This document shows, piece by piece, positions 54,548-63,890 of a stretch of DNA of 64,000 bases. Positions within the stretch are counted from its first letter, which is position 1; every line of letters begins with the position of its first letter. The notes under the pieces are model-generated. The model did not search any database. It saw nothing but the letters and a program-made list of their open reading frames with translations, and had not been told where the DNA came from. Both the position numbers and the translations under genes were made by a program. Origin of the DNA: Giesbergeria sp. (GTDB lineage Bacteria; Pseudomonadota; Gammaproteobacteria; Burkholderiales; Burkholderiaceae_C); NCBI RefSeq assembly GCF_028686475.1, contig NZ_JAQUCA010000014.1, positions 1 through 64,000 of the forward strand, in the 5' to 3' direction.

Positions 54548-57025
54548 ATGTTCGGAAACTTCAAAATCGGAACACGGCTGGGGCTAGGCTTTGCTACCGC
54601 CTTGGCTTTGCTGCTGGCCATCGTTGCCTTGGGCATGAACCGCATCAGCACCATCAGCCACGATGTCAATGCCTTGTCGCATCAGCATTTGACCGAAGTG
54701 GTGTTGGCCAATCAGATGGTGGACCAAATCAACTTGCACACGCGCACCCTCAATGGAGCCATCATGTACGCCCTGTTGCGTGCGGATACCGACACCCAAA
54801 GCCAACTCGAAAAATTGGCCGCCATCAGCGAAAAAATCAGCCAACACTACCAGCAATTAGAGGGCTTGCTCACCCAGCCCAAGGCCGCACAGCAACTGGC
54901 CAAAGTGGCCGATGCGCGCAAAACCTACCGCGAAGCCTACAAGCAAGTGATTGTTTTGCTACGCGCCAACAAACCCGAAGAAGCCGCCATCGAAGCCCTA
55001 GGCCCTACCTTAGAAGCGCAAAACGCCTATGTGCAAAGCATGGACAATTTGATTGCCTTGGTCACGCAAACCGCGCGTGCTATTGGCAGCCATGCCATGA
55101 CCGAGTCCCAAGATACCCGCTGGCTGCTGTTGGGCTTAGGAAGTCTGGCCGCACTGCTCAGCCTCTTGTTTGGCGTACTCATTACCCGCAGCATCACCGT
55201 GCCTACACGCCAATTGCTGCACAGCGTCGAGCAAATGGCCCAAGGCGACTTTAGCCACCGCATCAGCTTGCAGCGCCAAGACGAAATCGGCCAACTGGCC
55301 CACGCGATGCGCGCTTTGCACAGCGCTGTGCATGGCATGAGCGCCGATGCACAACTGTTGGTCAAGGCCGCCGTAGAGGGCAAACTCTCGACGCGCGCCG
55401 ACGAAAGCCGCCACCAAGGTGATTTCCGCGCCATTGTGCAAGGGGTCAACCAAACCTTGGATGCCGTGATTGGCCCGCTGAATGTAGCCGCCGGGTATGT
55501 GCAACGCATCGCCCAAGGCGATATTCCGTCGCGCATCACTGACAACTACCAAGGCGACTTCAATACCCTGAAAAACAACCTCAACACCTGCATTGAGGCC
55601 GTGCAGGCGCTGGTGGCCGATGCCAAACTGCTCTCGCAGGCCGCAGTAGAGGGCAAACTGGCCACGCGCGCCGATGCCAGCCGCCACCAAGGTGATTTTG
55701 GCAAAATTGTGCAAGGTGTCAACAACACACTGGATGCCGTGATTGGCCCGCTGAACGTGGCCGCCAAGTATGTGGATGCTATTTCACGCGGGGCCATTCC
55801 GGCCACCATCACCGACCCCTACCAAGGGGATTTCAACACCATCAAAAACAACCTTAACACCTGCATTGAGGCCATCCATGCCTTGGTGAACGATGCCGCC
55901 ATACTGGCCGAAGCCGCCGCCCAAGGCCAACTGGCAACCCGTGCCGATGCCCAGCGCCACCAAGGCGATTTCCGCAAAATCGTCCAAGGCATCAACCAAA
56001 CCCTCGACGGCATTGTGTTGCCCGTCAACGAGGCGGTGGGCGTACTCAAAGAGATGGAACGTGGCAACCTGACGCGCAAAATCAAGGGCAACTACCGGGG
56101 CGATTTGGGCGACTTCAAAGACGTGGTCAACAACACCGTGGACAAGCTGTCGCAGGCGATTTTGGAAGTCAACACCACCGCTTCCAATTTGGTTTCGGCC
56201 ACGGCGCAGGTATCGGCCACTTCGCAATCTTTGGCCCAAGCCTCCAGCGAGCAGGCGGCTTCGGTCGAGCAAACTTCGGCCTCTATCAGCCAGATGGCCG
56301 CCTCCATCCAGCAAAACACCGACAACGCCAAAATTGCCGACGGCATGTCGGCCCAAGGCAGCCAGCGCGCCACCGAAGGCGGCCAAGCCGTGACGGAAAC
56401 CGTGGGCGCAATGCAGCAAATTGCGCGCAAAATTGGCATCGTCAACGACATCGCCTACCAAACCAACCTGCTGGCGCTCAATGCCGCCATCGAGGCCGCA
56501 CGCGCGGGCGAGCATGGACGTGGCTTTGCCGTGGTAGCCGCCGAGGTACGCAAGCTGGCCGAGCGCAGCCAAGTAGCGGCGCAAGAAATCAGCCAATTGG
56601 CCCTCAACAGCGTGGGCATGGCCGAGCGCGCCGGTGCTTTGTTGGACGAAATTGTGCCTGCCACGCAGAAAACCGCCGATTTGGTGCAAGAGATTGCCGC
56701 CGCCTCGCAAGAGCAAAGCGTCAGTGCTGGCCAAATCACCGTGGCGATGGGCCAACTGAACCAAATCACCCAACAAAACGCCAGTGCTTCGGAAGAATTG
56801 GCCGCCACGGCAGAAGAGATGTCCTCACAGGCCGCCAATTTGCAGGAAGTGATGGCCTTTTTCTCGGTCGAAGGGCAAGAGCGCAGCGGGGGGCGGTGGC
56901 ACCATGCCGCCGCGCCACAGCCAACGCCACGTTTGCCCAGCCAGGCACTCATGGCCACGGCCCCTGCTTTGGCAGGCAAGCCCTTGGCCGCCCATGCCAA
57001 CGAAGATGATTTTGTCTCGTTCTAA
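54548..57025 (+). CDS. Methyl-accepting chemotaxis protein with a poly-HAMP module
   Basis: An 825-residue receptor with two membrane segments (about 10-30 and 190-213), a helical periplasmic domain between them, a HAMP domain (about 214-265) and then three copies of a 91-residue HAMP-like unit (about 270-540), each containing [24 protein letters not shown] or a variant and [17 protein letters not shown]. The signalling domain (about 545-800) has [34 protein letters not shown] (in parts). The C-terminus ends ANEDDFVSF, without a clear CheR-binding pentapeptide. It is 35 bases after cheA. Confidence 0.9.
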   Translation: MFGNFKIGTRLGLGFATALALLLAIVALGMNRISTISHDVNALSHQHLTEVVLANQMVDQINLHTRTLNGAIMYALLRADTDTQSQLEKLAAISEKISQHYQQLEGLLTQPKAAQQLAKVADARKTYREAYKQVIVLLRANKPEEAAIEALGPTLEAQNAYVQSMDNLIALVTQTARAIGSHAMTESQDTRWLLLGLGSLAALLSLLFGVLITRSITVPTRQLLHSVEQMAQGDFSHRISLQRQDEIGQLAHAMRALHSAVHGMSADAQLLVKAAVEGKLSTRADESRHQGDFRAIVQGVNQTLDAVIGPLNVAAGYVQRIAQGDIPSRITDNYQGDFNTLKNNLNTCIEAVQALVADAKLLSQAAVEGKLATRADASRHQGDFGKIVQGVNNTLDAVIGPLNVAAKYVDAISRGAIPATITDPYQGDFNTIKNNLNTCIEAIHALVNDAAILAEAAAQGQLATRADAQRHQGDFRKIVQGINQTLDGIVLPVNEAVGVLKEMERGNLTRKIKGNYRGDLGDFKDVVNNTVDKLSQAILEVNTTASNLVSATAQVSATSQSLAQASSEQAASVEQTSASISQMAASIQQNTDNAKIADGMSAQGSQRATEGGQAVTETVGAMQQIARKIGIVNDIAYQTNLLALNAAIEAARAGEHGRGFAVVAAEVRKLAERSQVAAQEISQLALNSVGMAERAGALLDEIVPATQKTADLVQEIAAASQEQSVSAGQITVAMGQLNQITQQNASASEELAATAEEMSSQAANLQEVMAFFSVEGQERSGGRWHHAAAPQPTPRLPSQALMATAPALAGKPLAAHANEDDFVSF
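55355..56167 (+). repeat. Threefold 273-bp repeat inside the chemoreceptor gene
   Basis: Three units of 91 codons start near 55355, 55628 and 55901. The first two are closest (for example both have AAVEGKL, TRAD-SRHQGDF and [11 protein letters not shown]); the third diverges in its second half ([19 protein letters not shown]). They code for tandem HAMP-like modules. Confidence 0.85.
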
Positions 57026-57039
57026 GCCCACTCCCAAAC

Positions 57040-57529
57040 ATGCAAGCCACTGCCTCCGCCGCTGCGCCCGCCGACTTGCCACAACAGTGCCTGACCGTGC
57101 AGGTGGGCGAAGAAATGTTCGCCTTGGGCATCGAGGCCATTTGTGAAATTTTGGAATACCGCGACCTCACCACTGTGCCCTTGGTGCCGCCGCTGATTCG
57201 GGGTGTCATGAACCTGGGTGATTGATTTGGCGGTGCGTTTGGGGCGTGCGTCCAGCCCCGTCACCGAGCGTAGCTGCATTGTGATTGTCGAGCTGCCCCA
57301 CAGCAGCCAGCTACCACGTGGCTACAAACTGGGTTTGGTGGTCGATGCCGTCTCGCAAGTGCGCGCTCTGCCTGCCACTGACCAAGTACCACCACCCGAA
57401 TTTGGTACCCATCTGCGCCAAGACTTTATCCGGACAATGGCCCGGATAGAGGGCCGCTTTATGGCCCTGCTCGATGTAGAGCGCATCTTGTGGCTGCCCG
57501 AGCTGGCGCTGAGCAAGCCAGCGTTTTGA
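57040..57529 (+). pseudogene. cheW: CheW coupling protein, frameshifted by a small deletion
   Basis: CheW links CheA to receptors. The N-terminal half (57040-57225) has CLTVQVGEEMFALGIEAICEILEYRDLT and VPPLIRGVMNL, then ends GD-stop. The C-terminal half continues in another frame from 57217: VIDLAVRLGRASSPVTERSCIVIVE, LGLVVDAVSQVRALP and DFIRTMARIEGRFMALLDVERIL. CheW proteins normally read NLRGxVVPVIDLA at this point. The six missing codons less one remaining G make a 17-base deletion. Either the gene is dead or the sequence has an error here. It sits between the receptor and cheR. Confidence 0.85.
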
Positions 57530-57545
57530 TGCAGAAGGGCTGCCC

Positions 57546-58379
57546 ATGATTGCCTTGCCCGTTCTACCAGCGCTGGTCACGCGGCTATCGCGCAAAGAGT
57601 TTGCTGCTTTTCAGGCGCTGATTTTTCAGATGACCGGCATCAGCCTGTCAGAGGCCAAGCAAAACCTGCTGGTGGGGCGCTTGGCGCGGCGCGTGCAGGC
57701 GCTGGGTTGCGAAAATTTTGCCGATTATTTTGCCTACCTGAGCAAGCGCAAAAACGCCGATGAGTTGCAGGCGATGATTAACCTGGTCACCACCAACGAA
57801 ACCTATTTTTTCCGCGAACCCAAGCATTTTGATTTTTTGCAACGCCAAGCCAAGCGCCACCCACGCAGCGCGGGCATTTTTCGCAGCTGGAGCGCTGCCG
57901 CCTCTAGCGGCGAAGAAGCCTACACGATGGCGATGGTGCTGGCCGAGACGCTGGGGCGCCATCCTTGGCAAGTGGTAGGCACCGACATCAGCACCAAAGT
58001 GCTGGCCACAGCCCAAGGCGGGCATTATCCCATGACACGCACCGAAGGCATACCGCTGCCATTATTGAAAAAATATTGCCGCAAAGGCATACGCCAACAA
58101 GATGGCACCTTGCTAGTGGCACGAGAATTGCGCGAGCGGGTGCAATTTTTGCACGGTAACCTACTGAGTCCACCGCAAGGATTGGGCCAATTTAATGTCA
58201 TATTTTTACGCAATTTATTGATTTACTTCAACCAAGAAACGCGCAAAAAAGTGATTGCCAATGTATTGCCTTTTCTCAAACCAGACGGCCACCTGATTGT
58301 GGGCCATTCTGAATCTCTCAAAGGAATGCACCCGGCTTTGGTGCAAGAATTGCCCAGTATTTACCGGCACTCTCGTTAA
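57546..58379 (+). CDS. cheR: Chemoreceptor methyltransferase CheR
   Basis: A 277-residue enzyme that methylates glutamates of chemoreceptors with S-adenosylmethionine. The N-terminal helical domain contains LIFQMTGISLSEAKQNLLVGRL, and the SAM-binding core has INLVTTNETYFFREPKHFDFL, SWSAAASSGEEAYTMAMVLAE (usually with Cys in place of the third Ala), VVGTDISTKVLATA and FNVIFLRNLLIYFNQETRKKV (in parts), ending VGHSESLKG. ATG at 57546, 16 bases after the broken cheW. It ends the run; a strong hairpin follows. Confidence 0.93.
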   Translation: MIALPVLPALVTRLSRKEFAAFQALIFQMTGISLSEAKQNLLVGRLARRVQALGCENFADYFAYLSKRKNADELQAMINLVTTNETYFFREPKHFDFLQRQAKRHPRSAGIFRSWSAAASSGEEAYTMAMVLAETLGRHPWQVVGTDISTKVLATAQGGHYPMTRTEGIPLPLLKKYCRKGIRQQDGTLLVARELRERVQFLHGNLLSPPQGLGQFNVIFLRNLLIYFNQETRKKVIANVLPFLKPDGHLIVGHSESLKGMHPALVQELPSIYRHSR

Positions 58380-58415
58380 AGCCATTCGTCATTGGCCTGT
58401 GGCCTGTGGGCGCTG

Positions 58416-58442
58416 CACTGGCCAAGGGCTGCTTGGCCAGTG
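58416..58442. terminator. Strong hairpin between convergent cheR and phasin genes
   Basis: cactggccaag and cttggccagtg form a perfect 11-bp stem with a 5-base loop (ggctg), 37 bases after the cheR stop and 15 bases from the phasin stop. There is no T run on either side, so it is a probable but not classical bidirectional terminator. Confidence 0.6.
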
Positions 58443-58456
58443 AGAAGGGCAGGTGA

Positions 58457-58993
58457 TTAAGCGGCGTTGGGCTGGCTGGCTTGAGCAGCAACGGCCAAGA
58501 CATTGGCTTGGGCGGCATCGCTGGCTTGGCTTACGACTTGCTGCAAAGCCCCCATCGCTTGGTTGGCCGAGGCCAGGCTGTTTTTCATGCTGGCCGTCAG
58601 GGTTTGCGCTGCCATTGGCATATTTTTTAGCACCGTGTTGAGGTTGCCTTGCACTTTGGCCCACTGCGTTTGCACCTCGGCCAAGGGGGTTTGGCTCTGG
58701 CTGTTCCATTCTTGGCCCAAGTTGTTGGCAATTTGGTACAACTCTTGGCCATAGTGGCTGGCTTGGTGGGTCAGCGGTTGCACCAATCCGGCTTGCAAGC
58801 TGGCCAATTCGTCCAAGCGTTGCACCTTGAGCAGTTGGTTCCAGTGTTGCGTTTGGGCATTCAGAACCGATTGTGCGGTTTGCACATTCAGGCTCAACAG
58901 CTGGGCCAAGCCTTCGCTGGTCTTGCGGGTCAGGTGCTGAAACAAGCTGATGGATTCGGTGGCAGCGGCAAACGGGCGTACAGTGTTTGGCAT
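58457..58993 (-). CDS. Phasin family protein
   Basis: A 178-residue helical protein of the phasin family, which coats polyhydroxyalkanoate granules. Family-like sequence: LFQHLTRKTSEGLAQLLSLNVQTAQSVL, then a helical region with repeated Ala, Gln and Asn, and a C-terminal Ala-rich helix. There is no signal or membrane segment. The ATG at 58993 starts the family sequence; the frame extends to 59125. It suggests that the organism stores polyhydroxyalkanoate. Confidence 0.85.
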   Translation of the reverse strand: MPNTVRPFAAATESISLFQHLTRKTSEGLAQLLSLNVQTAQSVLNAQTQHWNQLLKVQRLDELASLQAGLVQPLTHQASHYGQELYQIANNLGQEWNSQSQTPLAEVQTQWAKVQGNLNTVLKNMPMAAQTLTASMKNSLASANQAMGALQQVVSQASDAAQANVLAVAAQASQPNAA

Positions 58994-59171
58994 GGTGATG
59001 CGTGGGAAGTGACTCAGGGAAACCCACTCTAAGCCCCAAATATGACAAAGCCATGAATGATATACCGCATTTGCTGCACTGCAGCATTTGGTAAAAATGC
59101 TGTTAGAATTGTGCAGAAGCACCACCAGGTGCCCGATTGTTCATTAGCACAAAGCATCGCCAGGATTCACA

Positions 59172-59426
59172 ATGATTGCCATCAAAAAAGCGCAAAAAAT
59201 CATTCAACGAGAAATAGACTCCGCTGCTGCTTCTATTTTTTCTGAACTGGTTTTATCCTTAGAAAAAAACACCAGCTTTGCTTTGCATCGTTTGTATGAG
59301 CTGGATTACAAAAATTTTGAAATCGCGGTCGAAGTCATTAAAGAATGGCGCCTAGACCGTTACTATGCCAGCAAAGTCAAATTGCTGGCCAGTGCTTTGT
59401 ATATCGAAGAACAGCAAAGCCAATAA
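59172..59426 (+). CDS. Small hypothetical protein, AT-rich
   Basis: An 84-residue, probably helical protein: [53 protein letters not shown] (in parts), ending [14 protein letters not shown] do not recognise a family. It lacks membrane segments. It is AT-rich compared with the chemoreceptor that follows. A hairpin (gcacacc/ggtgtgc, 59438-59455) starts 12 bases after its stop. Confidence 0.65.
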   Translation: MIAIKKAQKIIQREIDSAAASIFSELVLSLEKNTSFALHRLYELDYKNFEIAVEVIKEWRLDRYYASKVKLLASALYIEEQQSQ

Positions 59427-59437
59427 ACGATTTTGCT

Positions 59438-59501
59438 GGCACACCCAACGGTGTGCTGGTTGGGGGCTGCGCTTGCGGCTCCAGCGCCCGCGTCTAGCGG
59501 G
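59438..59501 (+). other. Two hairpins in the leader of the second chemoreceptor
   Basis: gcacacc/ggtgtgc with loop caac (59438-59455) and gcccgc/gcgggc with loop gtcta (59485-59501) lie between the small ORF and the chemoreceptor. Neither has a T run. No known riboswitch fold was recognised. The rest of 59427-59694 has no other clear feature except the terminator at 59640. Confidence 0.45.
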
Positions 59502-59639
59502 CTTTGGTCGTTGCTTTAGCACAAACCAGCAAAAAAGCGCTATACCAGCATGGTATAACCCTGCCTATAGTCAGGTGGTTGCTGGCCCGCAGTGCGCTGG
59601 GGCGGTGGTGCTGGCTGTATTTTTCAGACCAACCGATGG

Positions 59640-59660
59640 CAGCCAGCTTGGCTGTTTTTT
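59640..59660 (+). terminator. Intrinsic terminator before the second chemoreceptor
   Basis: cagcca/tggctg with loop gct, followed directly by six Ts. It lies 35 bases before the chemoreceptor start, so it ends upstream transcription or acts as an attenuator in the receptor's leader. Confidence 0.7.
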
Positions 59661-59694
59661 ATCCCTAGTGACGCAGGCGGAGCGAGACCTTGAC

Positions 59695-61173
59695 ATGACA
59701 ATGACCAGCATCAAACTACGGCTCAATGTTTTATTTGTTGTCATCATTTCAGTGCTTTTGCTGGCATTCAGTGCCTTCAGTTACTTCAGAACCCAAGCCA
59801 CCCTAGAACGCGATAACGCCCATCAGGTGAAGATGGCACTGGAGCGCTTGTCCACCAACTTGCCCAGTTTGCTCTGGAGTTTTGACAGCACGCAAATCGG
59901 CAAAAATTTGCATTCCGAGATGTCGGCCAATTTTGTGACCGGCATCCTCATCCGCAGTGGCGACAAGGTGCTGGCCGGTGTAGCGCGCGGTGCCGATGGG
60001 CAAGCGGTAGCGGCCACTGCCGCACCAGCGGCTGATTTTTCGCGCGAGGTCGAACTGTTTTACCAAGAGGATGGCAAAGCCAACCCCGTGGGTAAGGCCA
60101 CGGTGTATGTCTCCACCGCCGAAATCCGCGATACCCTGAACCATGAGCTGTGGCGTGCTTTGGCACAGGTGCTAATTTTGGACGTGGTGATTGTGATTGC
60201 CTTGTCCTCTATTCTCAACTCGATGGTACTCAATCCACTGGCGCATGTCGGCCACGCGCTGCGCGAAATTGCCCAAGGCGATGCCGACCTGACGCGCCGC
60301 CTGCCGCGTGCCAGCACCGACGAATTTAACGATGTGGCCGAAGGCTTCAACACCTTTGTCGAGCATTTGCAAAACATCATGCTGCAAATTCGCCAGAGTG
60401 TGACCACCATCTCTGAAGCGTCGAGTGAGATTGCCCGTGGCAACCTGGATTTGTCTGCGCGCACCGAGTCACAGGCCAGCTCCTTAGAGCAAACGGCGGC
60501 GTCGATGCAAGAAATTACCCACACCGTGCAGCAAAACGCCGAAAGCGCCCAGCAGGCCAACCACATGGTCGGTGCCGCTGCCGAGGTGGCCGCACGCGGC
60601 GGCTCAGTGGTTCAAGAGGTGGTGCAGACGATGGGGGCCATCAATGCCTCCTCGCGCAAAATTGTGGACATCATCAGCGTGATTGATGGCATCGCCTTCC
60701 AAACCAACATTTTGGCCCTGAATGCTGCGGTAGAAGCCGCACGCGCAGGCGAGCAAGGCCGGGGTTTTGCCGTAGTGGCTTCCGAGGTGCGTAGCTTGGC
60801 AGGGCGCTCGGCGGCAGCAGCCAAAGAAATCAAAGCCCTGATTGACGAGTCGGTGACGAATGTGGACATTGGTAGCCGTTTGGTGGACCAAGCCGGGGCC
60901 ACCATGACCGAGATTGAAGACAGCGTGAGCAAGGTCACGGGCATCATGGCCGAAATCCATGCCGCTACCGATGCCCAAACCTTGGGTATCAGCCAAGTCA
61001 ACGAAGCCATTCGGCAAATGGACGACAGCACACAGCAAAATGCGGCGCTGGTCGAACAGGCCGCCGCAGCGGCCAGCTCCATGCAAAACCAAGCCACCCA
61101 ATTGGCGGCAGCCGTGGGGATGTTCAAGCTTTCAGAGGCCACGGCCTCGGGCCGTATGGTGGCCCTGCGCTAG
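59695..61173 (+). CDS. Methyl-accepting chemotaxis protein
   Basis: A 492-residue receptor. Membrane segments are near residues 8-28 and 160-183, enclosing a small periplasmic domain. HAMP follows ([26 protein letters not shown]), then a signalling domain with [27 protein letters not shown] and [28 protein letters not shown] (in parts), typical of beta- and gammaproteobacterial receptors. The ATG at 59695 starts the family sequence. The periplasmic binding-protein-like gene follows 30 bases after the stop. Confidence 0.9.
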   Translation: MTMTSIKLRLNVLFVVIISVLLLAFSAFSYFRTQATLERDNAHQVKMALERLSTNLPSLLWSFDSTQIGKNLHSEMSANFVTGILIRSGDKVLAGVARGADGQAVAATAAPAADFSREVELFYQEDGKANPVGKATVYVSTAEIRDTLNHELWRALAQVLILDVVIVIALSSILNSMVLNPLAHVGHALREIAQGDADLTRRLPRASTDEFNDVAEGFNTFVEHLQNIMLQIRQSVTTISEASSEIARGNLDLSARTESQASSLEQTAASMQEITHTVQQNAESAQQANHMVGAAAEVAARGGSVVQEVVQTMGAINASSRKIVDIISVIDGIAFQTNILALNAAVEAARAGEQGRGFAVVASEVRSLAGRSAAAAKEIKALIDESVTNVDIGSRLVDQAGATMTEIEDSVSKVTGIMAEIHAATDAQTLGISQVNEAIRQMDDSTQQNAALVEQAAAAASSMQNQATQLAAAVGMFKLSEATASGRMVALR

Positions 61174-61203
61174 TTTTTTCCACCTTGTTCAAGGAGTTGT
61201 TTG

Positions 61204-61920
61204 ATGATGAAACGTCTGCTTTCTACCCTGTGTGTCGCTGCGGGCCTGATGGCCAGTGCCTCGGTCAGCGCACAAACCGCCCAACTGGTTTATAACGAAA
61301 ACGCGGTCGGGCAAACCATTGCTGGCAAGCTCATCACCGATATTTACAAAAAGGCGGGCATGAGTGCCACCGCCGTGCCGGTGCCGGGGGTGCGCGCCAA
61401 TGCAATGGCGTTGTCGGGCGAAAAAGATGGCGAGGCCGGGCGCATCGGGGCTTATTACCTCAAAAACCCCACTTTGATTAAAGTCGAGCCGTCGCATTAC
61501 TACCTGTCCTCGTCCGCCTTTGCCAAAAAAGACAAGGGTATCGTCATCAAATCGAAAGAGGATTTGAAGAAGTACAAAGTGGGTATTGTGCGCGGCATTG
61601 CCCACGGCGAAGCGGCCACCGAAGGGATGCAAGGGGTGCAGTTGGCGGCCTCGTATGAGCAGCTTTACAAGATGCTGGATGGCGACCGGATTGATGTGGT
61701 GGTGGACGAAGGCATCAGCGGCCCAATTTTGCTGAAAAAATTGGGCATGAGCAACACCATCGGCCATGTGGGCGAGATTGCGCGCTTAGATTTGTACCAT
61801 TCGCTCAACCCAAGCAAAAAAGACTGGGCACCTAAAATTTCAGCCACCATCAAGGCCATGAAAGACTCGGGCGAGCTAGACAAACTGGTCAAGCGCTACG
61901 AAGAAGAAGCCATGAAATAA
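61204..61920 (+). CDS. Periplasmic substrate-binding-like protein
   Basis: A 238-residue exported protein, signal peptide MMKRLLSTLCVAAGLMASASVSAQ, with family 3 binding-protein features: AGMSATAVPVPGVRANAMALSG, DKGIVIKSKEDLKKYKVGIVRGIAHGEAA (in parts), DVVVDEGISGPILLKKLG, and an end LDKLVKRYEEEAMK. ATG at 61204 (AAGGAG seven bases upstream). It is not next to transport genes but directly follows a chemoreceptor, so it may present a ligand to that receptor; this is inference. Confidence 0.82.
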   Translation: MMKRLLSTLCVAAGLMASASVSAQTAQLVYNENAVGQTIAGKLITDIYKKAGMSATAVPVPGVRANAMALSGEKDGEAGRIGAYYLKNPTLIKVEPSHYYLSSSAFAKKDKGIVIKSKEDLKKYKVGIVRGIAHGEAATEGMQGVQLAASYEQLYKMLDGDRIDVVVDEGISGPILLKKLGMSNTIGHVGEIARLDLYHSLNPSKKDWAPKISATIKAMKDSGELDKLVKRYEEEAMK

Positions 61921-61932
61921 GCCGCCCCCAGC

Positions 61933-61966
61933 GCACAGCAGCCACACTAGGCGGCTGTGCTTTTTT
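61933..61966 (+). terminator. Intrinsic terminator after the binding-protein gene
   Basis: gcacagc/gctgtgc with an inner gcc/ggc pair and a 6-base loop, followed by six Ts. It begins 13 bases after the gene's stop and reaches the end of the convergent gpsA. Confidence 0.85.
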
Positions 61967-62978
61967 AAGCGCTTTCTTCTTTAGGATGGCGTTCCATCAA
62001 AATCGAGACGGCATCCAAAGGCCGCAACTGTCCATCCAACAGGGCCACTACGCCCTCGCTGATGGGCATTTCTAGTCCCAGCTGGCGCGCACGTTGCACC
62101 ACGGTGCGCGCGCTATAAACGCCCTCGGCCACATGGCCTAAAGAATCTACCGCCTGTTGCAGCGTTTGCCCCTGTGCCAACAACTGGCCTACGCGGCGGT
62201 TGCGCGATAAATCGCCCGTGGCCGTCAGCACCAAATCCCCTAAGCCCGACAAGCCCATAAAGGTTTCGGCTTTGGCCCCCAAAGCCAAGCCCAAGCGCGT
62301 CATTTCGGCCAGCCCACGGGTGATGAGGGCGGCACGGGCGTTTAAACCCAACGCCAAGCCATCGCACAGGCCGGTGGCAATGGCCAATACATTTTTTACG
62401 GCACCGCCTACTTCTACGCCGACAAGGTCTTCGTTGGCATAAACGCGCAGACTGGGACTGTGCAAGGCTTGCACCAAGGCTTCGCGCACGCTGGCATGTT
62501 CACTCGCGGCCACCAAGGCGGTGGGTTGGCCGCGCGCCACTTCTTGGGCAAAGCTGGGGCCACTGAGCGCACCAGAGCGCAAATGCGGCGCTACTTGGGC
62601 GCACACTTCGTGGGCCAGCAGACCAAAGGCATGGGAGCCTGCCGGTGCCGCCTCAAACCCTTTGCACAGCCACGCCACCGGGGCTGGGCAGTCACGCAAC
62701 AACGTTAAAAATTCGCGCAGGGCAGCGGTGGGTGTGGCCACAATCACCACATCAGCCCGCGCCGCCTGCTGCACCGGCACCGCGCCACTCACCAAGGCCA
62801 AACCGGGCGGCAGCAGTCTATCGGGCAGATAGCGTGCATTGCAGCGTGTGGCCTGCATGGCGGCGCACTGCGCGGCATCGCGCGTCCACAGCGTAACGGC
62901 ATGGCCAGCAGGATGCTGTGCCGCGCTAATCGCCACGGCGGTGCCCCAAGCACCAGCACCAAGGACAAGAATGTTCAT
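61965..62978 (-). CDS. gpsA: NAD(P)H-dependent glycerol-3-phosphate dehydrogenase
   Basis: Makes glycerol-3-phosphate from dihydroxyacetone phosphate for phospholipid synthesis. The 337-residue protein has the Rossmann start [18 protein letters not shown], then [21 protein letters not shown], the catalytic Lys in [45 protein letters not shown] and [10 protein letters not shown]. The ATG at 62978 is preferred to 62987. It is the third gene in a run with grxC and secB, as in other betaproteobacteria. Confidence 0.96.
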   Translation of the reverse strand: MNILVLGAGAWGTAVAISAAQHPAGHAVTLWTRDAAQCAAMQATRCNARYLPDRLLPPGLALVSGAVPVQQAARADVVIVATPTAALREFLTLLRDCPAPVAWLCKGFEAAPAGSHAFGLLAHEVCAQVAPHLRSGALSGPSFAQEVARGQPTALVAASEHASVREALVQALHSPSLRVYANEDLVGVEVGGAVKNVLAIATGLCDGLALGLNARAALITRGLAEMTRLGLALGAKAETFMGLSGLGDLVLTATGDLSRNRRVGQLLAQGQTLQQAVDSLGHVAEGVYSARTVVQRARQLGLEMPISEGVVALLDGQLRPLDAVSILMERHPKEESA

Positions 62979-63031
62979 CGAAGGCAAAGGGCTACCGCAG
63001 CGACTGGGCCGCGCGTAGCCTCAAGGAAAAA

Positions 63032-63499
63032 TTACTGTGGCAGCAGGGTAGAGGGCGCTTGGCCTTCCACTTGGGCTTGCTGTTGTTGCTCGTACATGGC
63101 TTGGAAGTTGATTTCGGCCAAATGCACCGGCGGAAAGCCTGCACGGGTAATCAGGTCAGCCACGTTGCCACGCAGGTAGGGATAGACGATTTGCGGGCAG
63201 GCAATGCCCATGATGGGGCCCATTTGCTCTTCGGGGATGTTGCGGATTTCAAAAATACCCGCTTGCTTGGCTTCGACCAAAAACACGGTGCGGTCTTTGA
63301 CCTTGGTCTGCACCGTGGCCGTGACGGCCACTTCAAACATGCCTTCGGCCACGGGGGTGGCTTCTACGCCCAGTTGGATATCCACGGTGGGCTGCTCTTG
63401 CTCTAGCAAGATGGCGGGCGAGTTGGGTTGCTCCAACGAAGCATCTTTCAGATAGACGCGCTGAATTTGGAACACCGGGTTTGCAGCTTGATCGGACAT
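63032..63499 (-). CDS. secB: Protein-export chaperone SecB
   Basis: A 155-residue chaperone that holds precursors unfolded and delivers them to SecA. It begins [26 protein letters not shown] and has [65 protein letters not shown] (in parts). The Gln-rich end is typical. The ATG at 63499 is used; the longer frame to 63643 reads through non-conserved sequence. grxC lies upstream on the same strand, gpsA downstream. Confidence 0.96.
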   Translation of the reverse strand: MSDQAANPVFQIQRVYLKDASLEQPNSPAILLEQEQPTVDIQLGVEATPVAEGMFEVAVTATVQTKVKDRTVFLVEAKQAGIFEIRNIPEEQMGPIMGIACPQIVYPYLRGNVADLITRAGFPPVHLAEINFQAMYEQQQQAQVEGQAPSTLLPQ

Positions 63500-63584
63500 G
63501 GGAAAAATAGCTTTCTTCAAGGGAGGTAGCGTAAAAAAGCCGCCGGGGATGATGCCACCCCGCAGCGGACACAAGGCAGGCCAA

Positions 63585-63845
63585 TTATGCAGTGCCCAAC
63601 AGGGGCAGCAGACCACCTTGGCTGTCCAGCGCGATAAGGTCATCGCAACCGCCTACATGGGTGCTGCCGATAAAAATTTGCGGTACGGTGCGCCGCCCGG
63701 TAATTTCCATCATCAACTGGCGCGCTGCTGGGTCTTGGTCAATGCGGATTTCTTCAATCTGCGCTACCCCCCGGCTCTTGAGCAGCTGCTTGGCGCGGAT
63801 GCAGTAGGGGCAGACGGCGGTGGTGTACATTTTCACGGCTTGCAT
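63585..63845 (-). CDS. grxC: Glutaredoxin 3
   Basis: An 86-residue glutaredoxin with active site CPYC ([15 protein letters not shown]), the cis-proline in [23 protein letters not shown], and the usual length. It reduces disulfides with glutathione in the cytoplasm. ATG at 63845 with aaggaaaag upstream. It lies between a rhodanese-like gene and secB, the standard order. Confidence 0.95.
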   Translation of the reverse strand: MQAVKMYTTAVCPYCIRAKQLLKSRGVAQIEEIRIDQDPAARQLMMEITGRRTVPQIFIGSTHVGGCDDLIALDSQGGLLPLLGTA

Positions 63846-63890
63846 GGGGCTTTTCCTTTCAGGAGGGGGCAAAAACGAGGGCCAAGCGCC

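Noticed and set aside
55355..56167. Regular repeats that could suggest an array such as CRISPR
   Set aside because: The period is 273 bases, in frame, and codes for HAMP-like protein units; there are no short repeats with unique spacers.
59438..59501. A riboswitch, such as one for cyclic di-GMP, before the receptor
   Set aside because: The two hairpins do not match the conserved core of any riboswitch I know.
59365..59694. A longer start for the second chemoreceptor
   Set aside because: The upstream frame overlaps the small ORF and runs through the hairpins and terminator; the membrane segment starts right after the ATG at 59695.
63843..63854. A 12-base match (catggggctttt) between the flank of the tnpB right end and the start of grxC, as a possible guide target
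   Set aside because: The match is short and only partly inside the presumed guide, the element end is uncertain, and no target-adjacent motif could be confirmed.
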